Source of the DNA: Gracilariopsis chorda
Lineage: Eukaryota; Rhodophyta; Florideophyceae; Gracilariales; Gracilariaceae
Direction: 5' to 3'
Assembly (NCBI GenBank): GCA_003194525.1
Contig: NBIV01000166.1
Span: 62,001-126,000, forward strand
Length of the DNA: 64,000 bases
In this document: positions 31,341-41,580 of the stretch, piece by piece
Numbering within the stretch: the first letter of the stretch is position 1
Layout of the letters: each line of letters begins with the position of its first letter
The notes under the pieces: generated by a model
Database searches by the model: none
Told to the model about the DNA's origin: nothing
Seen by the model: the letters and a program-made list of their open reading frames with translations, nothing else
Made by a program: the position numbers and the translations under genes

Positions 31341-33549
31341 GTGGCTGAACCCACCCCCACGACTTACGTCTGCCTCACTCTTAGACCTTGCTCTGAAGCT
31401 GGGCACAATAGTTAGCCGCTATAGTGAAGAATTCTTCGCCCCCTCCTGAGCTATATCTCTACTCCAGCTGTGACCTGCCAACATATCTCTGAACCAAGCC
31501 ATGAACAAGTGACTCGACAAACCTTATCTAGTGACCCGCTTGCTTGTGATTACGCTTTCATAGGTTTCACTCAATCTGCATTGGACTGATGGAATTTCAT
31601 ACGATGAAGTCTAAGAGTCTAAGAGACGCTAAAAAGCGAGAATGTGAACTGTTACTTGCCAGATAAATACTCACACCTCGTCAAGAAACGGCCGGATAGG
31701 GAGTCGGAATTCTGGCGGAGAAATAAGTTCTTCGATAAGAGCTCCTACCACGCTTCAGGAGCGTAGAGCCGTAAACATATATACACCTCTTCATGCGGCA
31801 CGCAAAAACATCAGCTTGAGTATAGCAACAGGCCAGAAGTTCTAGCCGAGAACCACATTCAGCCCCGAGATCTACAGAAAGCGGCATGGATGAGCTCGCA
31901 GCTGTTCCACCTCTGCTGAAACAAGGGCATACCAATCAACTTGAAAGGCACTACCTTCGTCAGCCGTCATGTCAATGCCTTCCTGGGAATTTGCACTCAA
32001 GCGTTACCGCCTACAACATCTTCATACCGGCGAAGAACAGGTTAAAAGGCTTCCGCACAATGATAAGTTGAGATAGGCTTGAGAGGGAGAAATGAAAGGA
32101 CCTGAAGATACTAAAGAGCCCAGATGAGTCCGGATCAAAGTGCCAAGAACCAAAATCGTTCTTTGCGAACAAAAGGAAGCAGTGTAATTTGGGATAAAAT
32201 AACAGTTACTACCCGTGCATTCTTTCTCGCACTTATCCGTACCCTTATCAGTATGGCACATGTAATTCACTGAATTGTTGGCGAAGGTAATGGTTAAGGG
32301 TTTGAAGGGCCATCCTGTACTGCAAAATTACCAACGGCATGGAGTTCATGTGATCCTCTGTCGGGTTTACCGGCTTGCCTGGTACGCTGCGAAGGTACGA
32401 GTGTATGGATTCAATGGCATGTTGAAGGTCCAAATGTAGAAGGCTAAGGGCTAGAAAGCTGGCCTTCCTTTTTAACCCTTTTTTAGCCATCTAACTCTTA
32501 ACACTGAAAGGGGAAACCGGTAGCCTTCTACTTAGAGAGGGGCGAGGGGAGAACAGTGCCAGCCGCTATATAGTGCTACCCTCAACCTTGCGGCACAAAA
32601 CTGGCGCATATTTGGAAGAACCGTAGCAATCAGAACCAGTAGGGACCGAACGTTTGGTAAAACATTTCAAATGCCGTCAAAAGCTTGGAATACTGCCAAG
32701 CAGCATTCCACTTGAACCGAATGCATCATAGCGTATCGTTTCCGCACCATCTCGGTTGCCTAAACCCGAGAAAGATAGTTAAGTTCTCGATCGAATATTG
32801 CATTGCGTACTTTCTAGTGCCGCCGCATTCGGGTTGTGCGGGGGTGGCCGTATACCGTGATAAGGTGGAGCCTAGCCAGCAATCTAACCCTTTACCCTCT
32901 ACCAACTGTACGTAGTCACAAGAGCAGTAAACTACTACATCATAAACTTAACTCTTGGGGCGGTTTCTGGAAAAATGGCAATATTCGGAACTAAATACCA
33001 TTTGGAATGCTCATTATGGCTCTCAACAGCAGTTCGCATTTGCACGTTCTATTCTTAAGAGTATACGTGAGGGGGGCCATGCTTTCACTCTTGTAAAGTA
33101 GGGGTGTATTTGTGACTATGAGTCATGTTGAATATCGAGTGTGAATATCGGGGACACGAAACCTAGCAGGGGGTACGTTTTTGAAGACGGTGTGTAGCGG
33201 ACTACGCGAGTCGTCCGTCAAGAATGGAGAGGTTCGGTGCCTCGAGTTTGCTGAGAGGCGTTCTCCTCACGGCTTAAGAGCTGCGAGAGTGTTTTCCGAA
33301 AGGGGAACAAAGTGCGGAAATGCCACCTGCACTAGTGCTAACTACGCAAGTGCTCCAGGTGGCGGAACCCAGGAAATCTTTTGGGTTCCGTCCACCAAGG
33401 GGCAAGCCTGAAACGGCTACACGGTGAAAGGTATTGATGTAGGAATCTGACAAACCATGCTGTATCTCTTTGTTTTGCGAGATAGAAGCTCTTATGCGTA
33501 TTCGCTTCAACAATTCTCTTGGACTCTTCACTGAAATCTATTGCTGTTA

Positions 33550-33890
33550 TTGCAGTTCGTGGGCGGACGAAGCCAACTTCAGAATTCGACGCACAAACTC
33601 TCTAAGAAGCTGGCCTCTGCCCCGGAAGCCAAGTCCTCGAAGCAGCCACAGTTGCAGATCCATTTTGCTTCCTCTTGATTCATATCAGCAGGAAGGTTGG
33701 CACACCATGACCGACAGATTAGTGCATTGTGCCCAAAGCAGCAGGACTACTGCCGAATCTCGCGAGATCCCTGAGCGCAATACTAATGCAGCAAAAAGCG
33801 AATTGGTACCGCACGTCTAGAGATGAGCTAAGACAGCTTCAACTGCAATCTATTTCGCCTGGACGAGTTTAACGACATACCGGGTCTGGA
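33550..33890 (-). repeat. Diverged retroposon-like repeat, copy 2 (of 12.3 kb)
   Basis: Homologous to 12317-12690. The minus-strand frame keeps GHNALI, NLPADMNQEEAKWI and AEASFLES but hits a stop soon after, so it is a fossil copy. The two copies differ at many positions, suggesting age. Confidence 0.55.
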
Positions 33891-34752
33891 ACTCTACAAC
33901 CATTCCATCCGCGATTTCTTTTTATAGCAAACTCATCACCGTTTGTCGCCAAGATAAGCACAAAGTGCACGGTGATTAAGTATAACTTTTGGCCCCACCG
34001 AGACCGCAATACAGCTCGTTCTTTTACTTTTGTACAATCTTTGGTTTGCTGCCAGCGTATACTTCGTAATGCAGCAAAACAAGGCGAGAAGAGAGATACG
34101 GATCCTCCTGTCACGTCCGTCGGCATTCGTGCCAACACGGCATTCTACTGTCGATTATGTAAGTTTGAAGTAATACTGACTCAATTCTTTTAATGTGGTC
34201 AGCAGGGTAGAGCCAGATCCCGCGAATGAAATGATGCGGCATCCGAAAAGGAGCACACCGCATGTTGCTTGGTGCCAGGGAAACAGGTAGGCAACCAGGA
34301 ATACATATTGTGGATTGATAATCAAACGAGTCCTGATAGGCCTCATATGAAAATGTTTCGCTCATGAAAACGTTTCACTCTTGTTCTCGAAACGCATGAC
34401 AACTGCGTTATGTGAGTGAAACGAATAAGGCAACTGAGGATTGAAATGTTTTGAGAGTGGTTTCTATGTGTCATTGACAAGAGTCATGTACGAGAGTCAT
34501 TTGGACGTTCCCTCTACCTGTGTTTTGTGAGCGCTGCCTTGTAACGTGGATTGCTACATAGATACACGTATAGGGTTAAGTAGAACTCTATGGCTTGGAA
34601 CTCGTGACAATATCCAATCTCTAGTCCAGGCTGTTAACCTTTATCACATGAGGTAAACAGCGCTGCAATCCCAAAAATGTGCCCATTCGCAGTGTTGTTT
34701 CCAGTCCAGTTGGCATTTGAAACGGAAAACAATTCCGGATCTGTCAAGTAGG

Positions 34753-34769
34753 CCCCCCCCCCCCCCCCC
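34753..34769. repeat. C17 homopolymer
   Basis: Seventeen consecutive C. Similar G or C runs occur at 39686-39702, 41975-41985 and 48829-48849. Confidence 0.9.
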
Positions 34770-35335
34770 AACAACCAAATGCACACGAAGTTCCCCCCTC
34801 ACCACATTCTTCCCCAAGTCATAAAGGAAGTAGGTGTCAGGAAACGTTTTGCCGGTGAGCGTTGTCTGGAGTACGCTTTCTGTTGCCGCTGTACAGTCTG
34901 AGAGTTGTTGTCGCTAATTCCTGGCTGAAACAGGTAGACGAAGAAATTGTGCGTTACGTAGACGAATCAAAAACAGCAGGGAGGGCGGGCAGACGACCAC
35001 ATGTGGTAACAAGAAGGGGACGCGTAGCAAAACTGAAAGGAAGGGATTGTTTGGAGACACAGAAATTGAAGAAGACGCAGATACGTGTCAATGACATGTT
35101 TTGAGGTTGAAGAGGTAGCAACAACGAGTTCGGAGAATTGGCATGTGTTTGCAGTAGGTTATAGAGTTACGTTTGAAGTCCTCGTTGACACAGAGTAATG
35201 TCAGTGATGATGGCAACTTCGCGAAGCGCAAAAAGCAATACTGCAACAAAGAATATGCAGGAAGAGAATGTGCACTACAACAAGACGCAAGAGAAGGTCG
35301 GCATATCCCGGGGTTGACAGTAATCAAAAAACGGG

Positions 35336-35342
35336 TATAAAA
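35336..35342 (+). promoter_or_regulatory. TATA box of lysine-rich gene 2
   Basis: TATAAAA 160 bp upstream of the ATG at 35502. It also lies inside the longer upstream reading frame, which argues against a start at 35268. Confidence 0.6.
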
Positions 35343-35501
35343 GCTGAGGTTGCGCTGGGTAGTTTGAGTTTGGAAGGCTTCAGCACTCCAGTCGCAAAGT
35401 GTGAAACTGATAAAAGCATTGAGCAGAAGTTAAGAAAAAGCACAAGCGCCGTTTCAGTCACTTTGAAAGGGTTTCGTTTGCAAAGGTTGAGATTTGGAAT
35501 A

Positions 35502-35831
35502 ATGGACAGGTTCGAGCAGGGTATGCGCAATGCGCGAGACAAAGGAGACGAGGCGCGAAAGGAGAAGAAGAAAGAGGAAGAAAGCAAGCAGAAGGACAAG
35601 CTGAAGTCGGCGAGCCCGAAACAAAAGACGAAAATGAAGAATGCGATGGCGGACAAGGCCAGACGTGCCAGTTCATCGGCCAAGGACACGGCTCTGATGG
35701 ATGAAATTGGGAAAGTTCGTCTAAGTGTGAACGCTAAGAAGTCGAAATCGATTTCGCAAGGGGGATCGCCCTCGCAGGGAGGGTCCTCTTCGCAGGCTGG
35801 ATCGTCTTGCTCGTGGACGAATCCGAAGTAG
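35502..35831 (+). CDS. Small lysine-rich protein 2, paralogue of the 27.6 kb gene
   Basis: 109 residues from MDRFEQG; the frame opens earlier (35268), but the TATA box at 35336 and the alignment with the 27560 protein choose this start. Lys/Glu-rich helix at 10-40, then PKQKTKMKNAMADKARRASS, L-x-D-E-I-x3-RL, and a low-complexity Ser/Gly/Gln tail with repeated S-Q-G-G-S units. It resembles the 27560 protein in order of features rather than by high identity; a duplication followed by fast divergence is my inference. No cysteines except one near the end, no membrane span. Function unknown. It is the only gene between 27.9 and 37.5 kb. Confidence 0.55.
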   Translation: MDRFEQGMRNARDKGDEARKEKKKEEESKQKDKLKSASPKQKTKMKNAMADKARRASSSAKDTALMDEIGKVRLSVNAKKSKSISQGGSPSQGGSSSQAGSSCSWTNPK

Positions 35832-37415
35832 GAGTTTAAACGTTTGGGTTGGCAGAGATGATATCATACAAGGGGGCAGTAGATGCCTTACTGCATGCTT
35901 GAGTATATCTCACTCCAATAGTGTTTGCCGCTAAATCCACGGATGAACAATGAAGTAAACAGTTGCTGTTGAAGAATGCATTCAAGAGATTTTTTTGACA
36001 TATGCTGCGATTCGTACAAGGCGGTTGGGCCCAAGCGAGTTGAAAATGAATAAAAAAAGGAGGCACGGCGTGAGGATGTGTTTCCTCCACAACTGATTGC
36101 CAAGAAGGCAAAGACAATGAGCTCCCACTCTGCTACCCAAGCTATATGTAGATATTATTGTCGTGTGAACGCGTAGCGTAGCTACCTGCGGTAGGTGGCT
36201 TGCGCCGGTATGTTGGACAATCAAAATGGCACAATGGCGCAGGTTGTGGTTTGTAGATCGCAAGTCTGGGCGACAGGCGTCTCCTCGCTTGCGCAACGAA
36301 GCTGTTCTCAGAGACGAGAAACTTCAAAAACGCAGAACTGTGCTACACTGCTCTTCCCGCGCGGGGAGAGCAGCGCTGCCAGAAGACTTAATATGGAGAT
36401 CTGTAGGGCCGGCGGCCAACCGCACGCCGGACTAAGCCGTAAGCTACACCATCATCGCTGGGCATCACATCACAAGCGACAAATGTGTTAGCGTAAGCTG
36501 AGGTGGTTTGCAGACCAGATGCGCTGTGATACCTCAAGTTGGGTATAATGGTGTGAGGGATGAAATCGGATGTGCCTTTCGCCTACGCGCGCACGTACCG
36601 GATTAACAATAAAGCGATAGCTTGCTCGGAAATGGCTTAAATTGAGGCAATGTGGCGTTTCCGATACCGAGCAGCGGCTGCGAGCAGCGCTAAGAATAAG
36701 CGCAGTGGGAAAGCGCAGTGGGCGCTGATGGGAGGAGGTGCGCAATGCGGGGTGCGCAATGCATGGTTGGTAAACAGTAAGTTTCCGCTCCTCTAACCTC
36801 ATACAGCGCTGTCAACACCTGGCAACTTGGGCGCTTGCGTGTCGCTGACGAACCCAAACGGAGATCGACGCCGCCGTTTCCGTTCGCTACGCGCGGCGTG
36901 AAGGTACGCGCAGCGCACCGAGCGGGCAGTCGCGGTTACCAACATCGCACCGGCTACCACGGCACCCATTGCGCATATGCGCCGCGCCGCCCGTCTCGCC
37001 GATGAATTCGTCGCAGCTCGGGCAAAAAAAAAAAAAGGTACACCCGTATGGGTGACGAGAAGCTGATAAAAAGGACACATCGTTCGGCGCTGGCAACAAG
37101 GAGAAAATCCGCGCGCACCAATCACAACGCGTGCAAGTGCTTGCAATGCAACGCGCACAAGCGCCGCTGTAAGCAGCGGCTGCCGCCGTCTTCTATTTCA
37201 CATGACGACGCTCCAAATCGCTGATTGGAAGCATGCTGCGGACACAGTCAAATTTAACCGCCAAATTGAACTACCTGAACACGCGTGTAGCACGTGCTGT
37301 GCCGCGGGCGCTTGCTATTCGATGCGGCGCTCACCAACGCTCTCTCGCTGCGCTGCATAGCGCTCTTGTGCCGCGCGTAGTGGCCCCCCCTGACGCCCCC
37401 CCCCTCGCTCGTTGA
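35832..37415. other. Intergenic region ending in a GC-rich island
   Basis: No supportable gene. 36350-36370 carries a small hairpin (CTCTTCCCGCGCGGGGAGAG), 36738-36763 a tandem GGTGCGCAATGC, and 37022-37034 an A run. From about 36650 the sequence becomes GC-rich and leads into the bZIP promoter. Confidence 0.5.
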
Positions 37416-37421
37416 TATAAA
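37416..37421 (+). promoter_or_regulatory. TATA box of the bZIP gene
   Basis: TATAAA 106 bp before the ATG at 37522. A pyrimidine-rich leader follows, as at other starts in the window. Confidence 0.6.
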
Positions 37422-37521
37422 GCTCAGGCGTCGTCGCGTTTGACTCCATTGCGCTTCGTCACCATTTCATGCTCCGCCTTCAACCTCCGACTTCGTACCA
37501 TCAAACTCCATCTCCATCACC

Positions 37522-38397
37522 ATGGACCTCCTCGACTTCAACCTCACGGCGAACCCCATTGACGACGTGCAGCCCGCCCCTCAGCAGCCCCAACCGAACG
37601 CCATGCGCAGTTTGCTAAACACCAACCACCCCCCATCGCAGCAGCCAGGCCCCATGGCATGGCCCACCGCCGCCGACCTCCCCGTCGTCCAACCCTCCCA
37701 TGCCGCTTCTTCGTCTTCCGCCCCACCCGTAGCCGCTGCTGCTACCCCCTTTTCTGTCCTCCCCCCGCAGCCCCTCTCTTCCCCCCAGAGCCACCCCTCC
37801 GCCGAACCGCTGCGGCCGCCCGGTCTCACGCCTGACGACGACCCCCCCATCGATCCGCACGTCGTCGACCAGATGGGCGGACTCGCCTTTGCCGACCACT
37901 GCAAGGAACGCGCCCGCGAACGCTTCAAGGAATTGAAAAAGACCGAGCATATCGCCAACGGCGAGTTTGACAGAATGAAGCGGCGCAAGAAGGGCGACAC
38001 CTCGATGACCCCCCGCCAGAAGTATCTGCGACGGCTGAGGATGAACCAGGACTCGGCCGCTGCCGCACGCCACGCACAAGAAGTGTATGTGCACGTGCTG
38101 GAGAAGCTTGTCAAGACCACTGAGGACGAGAAGAAGAAGATGAGATCCGAACTGCAGCAACTACATCAGCAAAACGCCATGTTGCACTCAAGACTATCAC
38201 ACATGGAAACCATGGTGGAAAGACAACCTCTTCCAAGCGACCCGGCGTCGTTTTATGAACACGCCAGAAAGCAGGCATATGATCCTATCCAAGTAACTAA
38301 GCTGATTGATATGCTGACGGCTCCCCAAACTGTGTCAGCAGAAGCTGCGGATCCGAACTTCGCTAATGACTGCATACAGCCGGCGCATGCCGTGTGA
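37522..38397 (+). CDS. bZIP transcription factor
   Basis: 291 residues. Residues 15-115 are Pro/Ala/Ser/Gln-rich, like an activation or disordered region. A charged helix (125-160) leads to the bZIP domain at about 163-228: basic region RQKYLRRLRMNQDSAAAARH with the invariant Asn175 and Arg183 (N-x7-R), then Leu193 exactly ten residues later and a heptad series L193-T200-M207-L214-L221-M228. This is a nuclear DNA-binding dimer. The basic region has AAA where many families have A-x-x-S-R, so the subfamily and target site are unclear. The ~60-residue C-terminal tail has no known domain. Single exon, TATA box upstream. Confidence 0.85.
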   Translation: MDLLDFNLTANPIDDVQPAPQQPQPNAMRSLLNTNHPPSQQPGPMAWPTAADLPVVQPSHAASSSSAPPVAAAATPFSVLPPQPLSSPQSHPSAEPLRPPGLTPDDDPPIDPHVVDQMGGLAFADHCKERARERFKELKKTEHIANGEFDRMKRRKKGDTSMTPRQKYLRRLRMNQDSAAAARHAQEVYVHVLEKLVKTTEDEKKKMRSELQQLHQQNAMLHSRLSHMETMVERQPLPSDPASFYEHARKQAYDPIQVTKLIDMLTAPQTVSAEAADPNFANDCIQPAHAV

Positions 38398-39989
38398 CGC
38401 GCGGCCGAGACATGTTTGTGCTTATGTCTTTCTAACTACATGACCTTGGTTTTTGTTGCTGCTGTAGTGTTGAGGAACGAGATAACAGTTAGCACGTGTA
38501 AATTGAAACCCTCTTTGTGTATAAAAGCATATGTTGCTCCCCTCTGCCGGATGTTAAGTTTTGACCAAAGTAGAAGCGTAACCTTTTTCAAGTTCGCCAC
38601 GCCGCATGCATATTTGTGAACTGAATGCGATTGAGCGTTTGGCAGCCGTCTCGCTCCCTCATAGATTTGTTCTTGTGTGCTGGAGGCATACGTTTTTTCA
38701 TGTGGAACCACAAGTGCCGATTGTCGTGTGACCCCATTGGGGTCACATGACAATTAACTCATGCCGCCTTGCACCTGATGTGCGGAAAGTGCCAACTTAC
38801 TGCTGCTGCTCGTGTTCCAACGTACTCCGTACTACCGTAGTAGTACACTACTACGGAGTAGTACACTACTACGGAGTACAGAGCGCGTAGAGATAGCGGA
38901 GACTGTAAAGGGTTACGGCCTTACAGCTCTCGCCATCTACCGCGGCTGCGTGTTTGGCAGCGCCACCAGCGGTAACGAAGGCGCCGGACACACGTGCAGC
39001 GGAATTGCAATCAAGCTCTCTCATATCCGCCAAACCTTCACAGCGTCTCATGCCGCCTCCGTGCAGCCGCCCCTCTCTTTCGCCCGACGGTTGATACTCT
39101 GAACAACGGTAAAGGGTTAGGAAAGCCTTCCTCTTCGCTACGCCAGTCGTGTTGGCAGCTTGCACCTCGCCCACTCCGAGAACAGCTTCTCACGTCGCTA
39201 GCCGCCGTTATGTGAACGCGTTGCTTATGCTTGCGATGCAAAGTCAGCCAGGGGCGCTGGATGACGTGCACCGAATACACATCTCCGTAATCACGTCGAC
39301 CGCCGTCCTTTGCGATGGGTATATCCACCTTTGTGATGATGAGGGGGCAACAACGCAACCGCCCTTAAGCGCTCGTGAGAGGGGCCTTGGTGGGTGATCG
39401 TGGAGGAGCTTGTTCTATGCTCACTGCTTGGCGACCACACGCCCCTTGACGACTGTCTCGAGCCTCCCCCCGACCCACTGCAATCCCGGAGGCGCCATTG
39501 CCTTTGAGCCAGGTCTTTTTAACGACGTCATGGTTCCGCCGTACCCAAATTGCCTGCAATGATTCTTTTGTCGGGAACTTTTTGTGTGTTATGCATGCGT
39601 GGATTTGCATGGCATGCATTTGGGGGTGGGTTTTCCTTTCGCACCCTCGAGTTGTGGTGCATGTTTGTGCATCTTATCTGTGGTAGGGGGGGGGGGGGGG
39701 GGAATCGGCGTATTTGCGAACAGAAAGCATTGGGCGGCGCTGAAGGGCGGGTTGCTCTCATTCGGTTTCTTCCCAAGCTTGCGGCTACTCGCGCCAGCGG
39801 CTACCAGAGCATTCTCCCTCACGTGCTCTATGCTCTCTCGGGCGTTCGAAACGCTACTGTACTGCAAAACAGGAGGCGCGCCAATCCTGCGCGCGCCAAT
39901 CCATGTGCATGCTGGGCGGAAAGCATTGTTCCCATACCCGCAACTCGCGTTCATTCGGTCGCTAGTGCAGATACACTGGCGCGTACAAC
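38398..39989. other. Intergenic region with palindrome, two 10-mers and a G17 run
   Basis: No supportable gene. It holds a nested palindrome (38822-38879), TAAAGGGTTA at 38906-38915 and 39110-39119, and a G17 run at 39686-39702. Part of 38900-39150 is GC-rich. A frame at 39550-40206 overlaps the start of the deaminase gene and is a shadow. Confidence 0.5.
38822..38879. repeat. Nested palindrome with 18-bp tandem repeat
   Basis: The 58-bp block begins GTACTCCGTA and ends TACGGAGTAC, a perfect 10-bp inverted pair. Inside, an 18-bp unit (TACACTACTACGGAGTAG) is repeated in tandem (38844-38861 and 38862-38879, one mismatch). It could be a folded terminal end of a small element or a protein-binding site. 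Confidence 0.8.
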
Positions 39990-41063
39990 ATGCTCGTGCT
40001 CATTTGCGGCCCGCGTAGGGCCGGAAAGAAGACGCTGCAGAGCTACATGCTTTCAGAGCTTGGCTTTCATACAATCATACCTTCTCTCCAAACAGTGCAC
40101 CAACAACACACGCACGCCCTTTTTGATCGTATCTCCGAGTACTGGCTGCCACACCGCAACGCTGTCCTTCTTCTTGACCACCTTATTCACTACAATTCTT
40201 TCATAACCACCCTTTTGAAGCGACCATGGGTGCTCATCGTCCATGTCGATGCCCCGTTGCTAACTCGATACGAGCGCCACTGCCAGTCAGCACCTCCCAT
40301 AATTGGACACGATGCCAATTTGGAGCACCTTCGCCAGTTCATCGCCCAAGATGATTCCGTTACCAATCTTCGCGTACACAACCACTGTCACCTCTCTTCT
40401 AACAACCATGTGCGCGATTCTCAACCGCACCTGCGCTCCCAACGTGACCCCACCATCGACCCATTACTGTTTAAACGACTCGCCCACATCCACATCTACA
40501 ATGATTTCGAATCCGTTTCTCACTTCCACAATAACCTACAACACCTCGATTTCTCCGATCCCCGACGACTGCGTCCCAGCTGGGACACCTACTTCATGTC
40601 GCTCGCCCGCCTCGCGGCACAGCGCACAAACTGTATGAAGAGAAAAGTCGGCTGCGTAATAACGCGTAACCATCGCGTAGTAGCAACAGGCTACAACGGC
40701 ACACCCACCGGCGTGAAAAACTGTCATCAAGGCGGCTGTCCACGGTGCAATAATCATCATAAACAAGGCGTGGCTCTCGATCTCTGTCTCTGTCTTCACG
40801 CTGAGGAAAACGCCATTATTGAAGCTGGCAGAGATCGCTGTCAACTCGCTACTCTTTACACCACCGTTTTTCCTTGCATTCTATGTTCAAAGAAGATTGT
40901 GCAAGCGGGCGTGTCTAGAGTGGTGTTTGATACCAAGTACTCTAGCGGGGAAGAGCCTGCTCACAATTTGCTAGAGGCAGGTGGTGTTGCTATTGACTGT
41001 TTTCAGAGCGATCAGAACTGCGCTCGACTTACAAGTCTTGCGTGCAGCCCCGCTGTCAACTAG
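39990..41063 (+). CDS. Deoxycytidylate (dCMP) deaminase with N-terminal P-loop domain
   Basis: 357 residues. The N-terminal domain (1-185) starts with a Walker A-like GPRRAGKKT (7-15) and resembles the nucleoside-kinase-like domain of yeast DCD1. The deaminase domain (195-340) begins RPSWDTYFMSLARLAAQR and carries the zinc site HAEENAI (His270, Glu272) and PCILC (Cys296, Cys299), plus GYNGTPTGVKNC and an extra CPRC. It converts dCMP to dUMP for thymidylate synthesis in the cytosol; yeast and animal enzymes are activated by dCTP and inhibited by dTTP. It converges with the Yippee gene, 175 bp apart. The last Lys of the P-loop is followed by K rather than S/T (KKT), so ATP binding may be lost. 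Confidence 0.9.
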   Translation: MLVLICGPRRAGKKTLQSYMLSELGFHTIIPSLQTVHQQHTHALFDRISEYWLPHRNAVLLLDHLIHYNSFITTLLKRPWVLIVHVDAPLLTRYERHCQSAPPIIGHDANLEHLRQFIAQDDSVTNLRVHNHCHLSSNNHVRDSQPHLRSQRDPTIDPLLFKRLAHIHIYNDFESVSHFHNNLQHLDFSDPRRLRPSWDTYFMSLARLAAQRTNCMKRKVGCVITRNHRVVATGYNGTPTGVKNCHQGGCPRCNNHHKQGVALDLCLCLHAEENAIIEAGRDRCQLATLYTTVFPCILCSKKIVQAGVSRVVFDTKYSSGEEPAHNLLEAGGVAIDCFQSDQNCARLTSLACSPAVN

Positions 41064-41238
41064 CATGCCCTTCCCAATCTGTCCCCGCCAACACTTTCTG
41101 AACTTTCCAATAGCATCCCTCTATCGAAACCCACACCACAACGCCCGCTTTCCACGAGGGCACTGCCTGTCATGTACCGACAGTCAAACAACAACATCAA
41201 CAACCAGTTCCACACCATTGCGCACGAATGTACCGAAC

Positions 41239-41580
41239 CTAAAACCAATCCCCTTTTTTTTGTAACCGGATCTTCTCCAATAACACCCGCCCTTCCTTAT
41301 ACCTTTGGCTCTCCTCCTTTGCTTCCAGGTACTTCCATCCTAGAAGAACCGAACACGCCTTGCATCTCAGGTCAGCCACTTTGTGAATACCGGAAGTCAG
41401 TTGCCGATGTTCAATCAAGCTTTGATACGTATTAATCGCCTTTTCAAACAAGAACGCCGTTCCGAGTCGACCCTGAAAACTCTTCGAAATGATGTTGCCC
41501 TCGTCTGCTAGCTCCGCGCCGCAATTGGAGCATGTGTATACACGTTTAGACGTCAGAAACTGAAGGAATACCTTGCCCAT
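41239..41580 (-). CDS. Yippee-like zinc-binding protein
   Basis: 113 residues, the normal size. The zinc ligands are Cys17-x2-Cys20 and Cys73-x2-Cys76 with exactly 52 residues between, as in all Yippee proteins, and the end has GWKYLEAKEESQRYKEGRVLLE, the most conserved part. The internal GRLGTAFLFEKAIN is also typical. The fold is shared with cereblon's thalidomide-binding domain and Mis18. Cellular roles in other eukaryotes include cell-cycle and ubiquitin-ligase functions; none can be assigned here. Single exon; the methionine at 41580 fits the family start. Confidence 0.95.
   Translation of the reverse strand: MGKVFLQFLTSKRVYTCSNCGAELADEGNIISKSFQGRLGTAFLFEKAINTYQSLIEHRQLTSGIHKVADLRCKACSVLLGWKYLEAKEESQRYKEGRVLLEKIRLQKKGDWF

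Larger units (their letters stand above)
27863..35335. other. Repeat-rich gene desert
   Basis: About 7.5 kb without a supportable gene. It holds SINE-like copies (29001-29100, 30618-30720), a cluster of hairpins (30763-31340), a copy of the 12.3 kb repeat (33550-33890), TAACCCTTTA at 32885-32894, a C17 run at 34753-34769, and CT-rich simple sequence at 29793-29820. An 80-codon frame at 34862 begins with TTG and is not supported. Confidence 0.6.

Noticed and set aside
34862-35104. 80-codon frame upstream of lysine-rich gene 2
   Set aside because: Begins with TTG, no ATG in a useful place, no homology recognised.
36195-36491. Possible structured RNA gene
   Set aside because: A small hairpin is present, but no snRNA, SRP or RNase P signature could be matched.
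37544-38160. Long antisense frames over the bZIP gene
   Set aside because: Mirror images of the GC-rich coding strand; the sense frame has a full bZIP signature.
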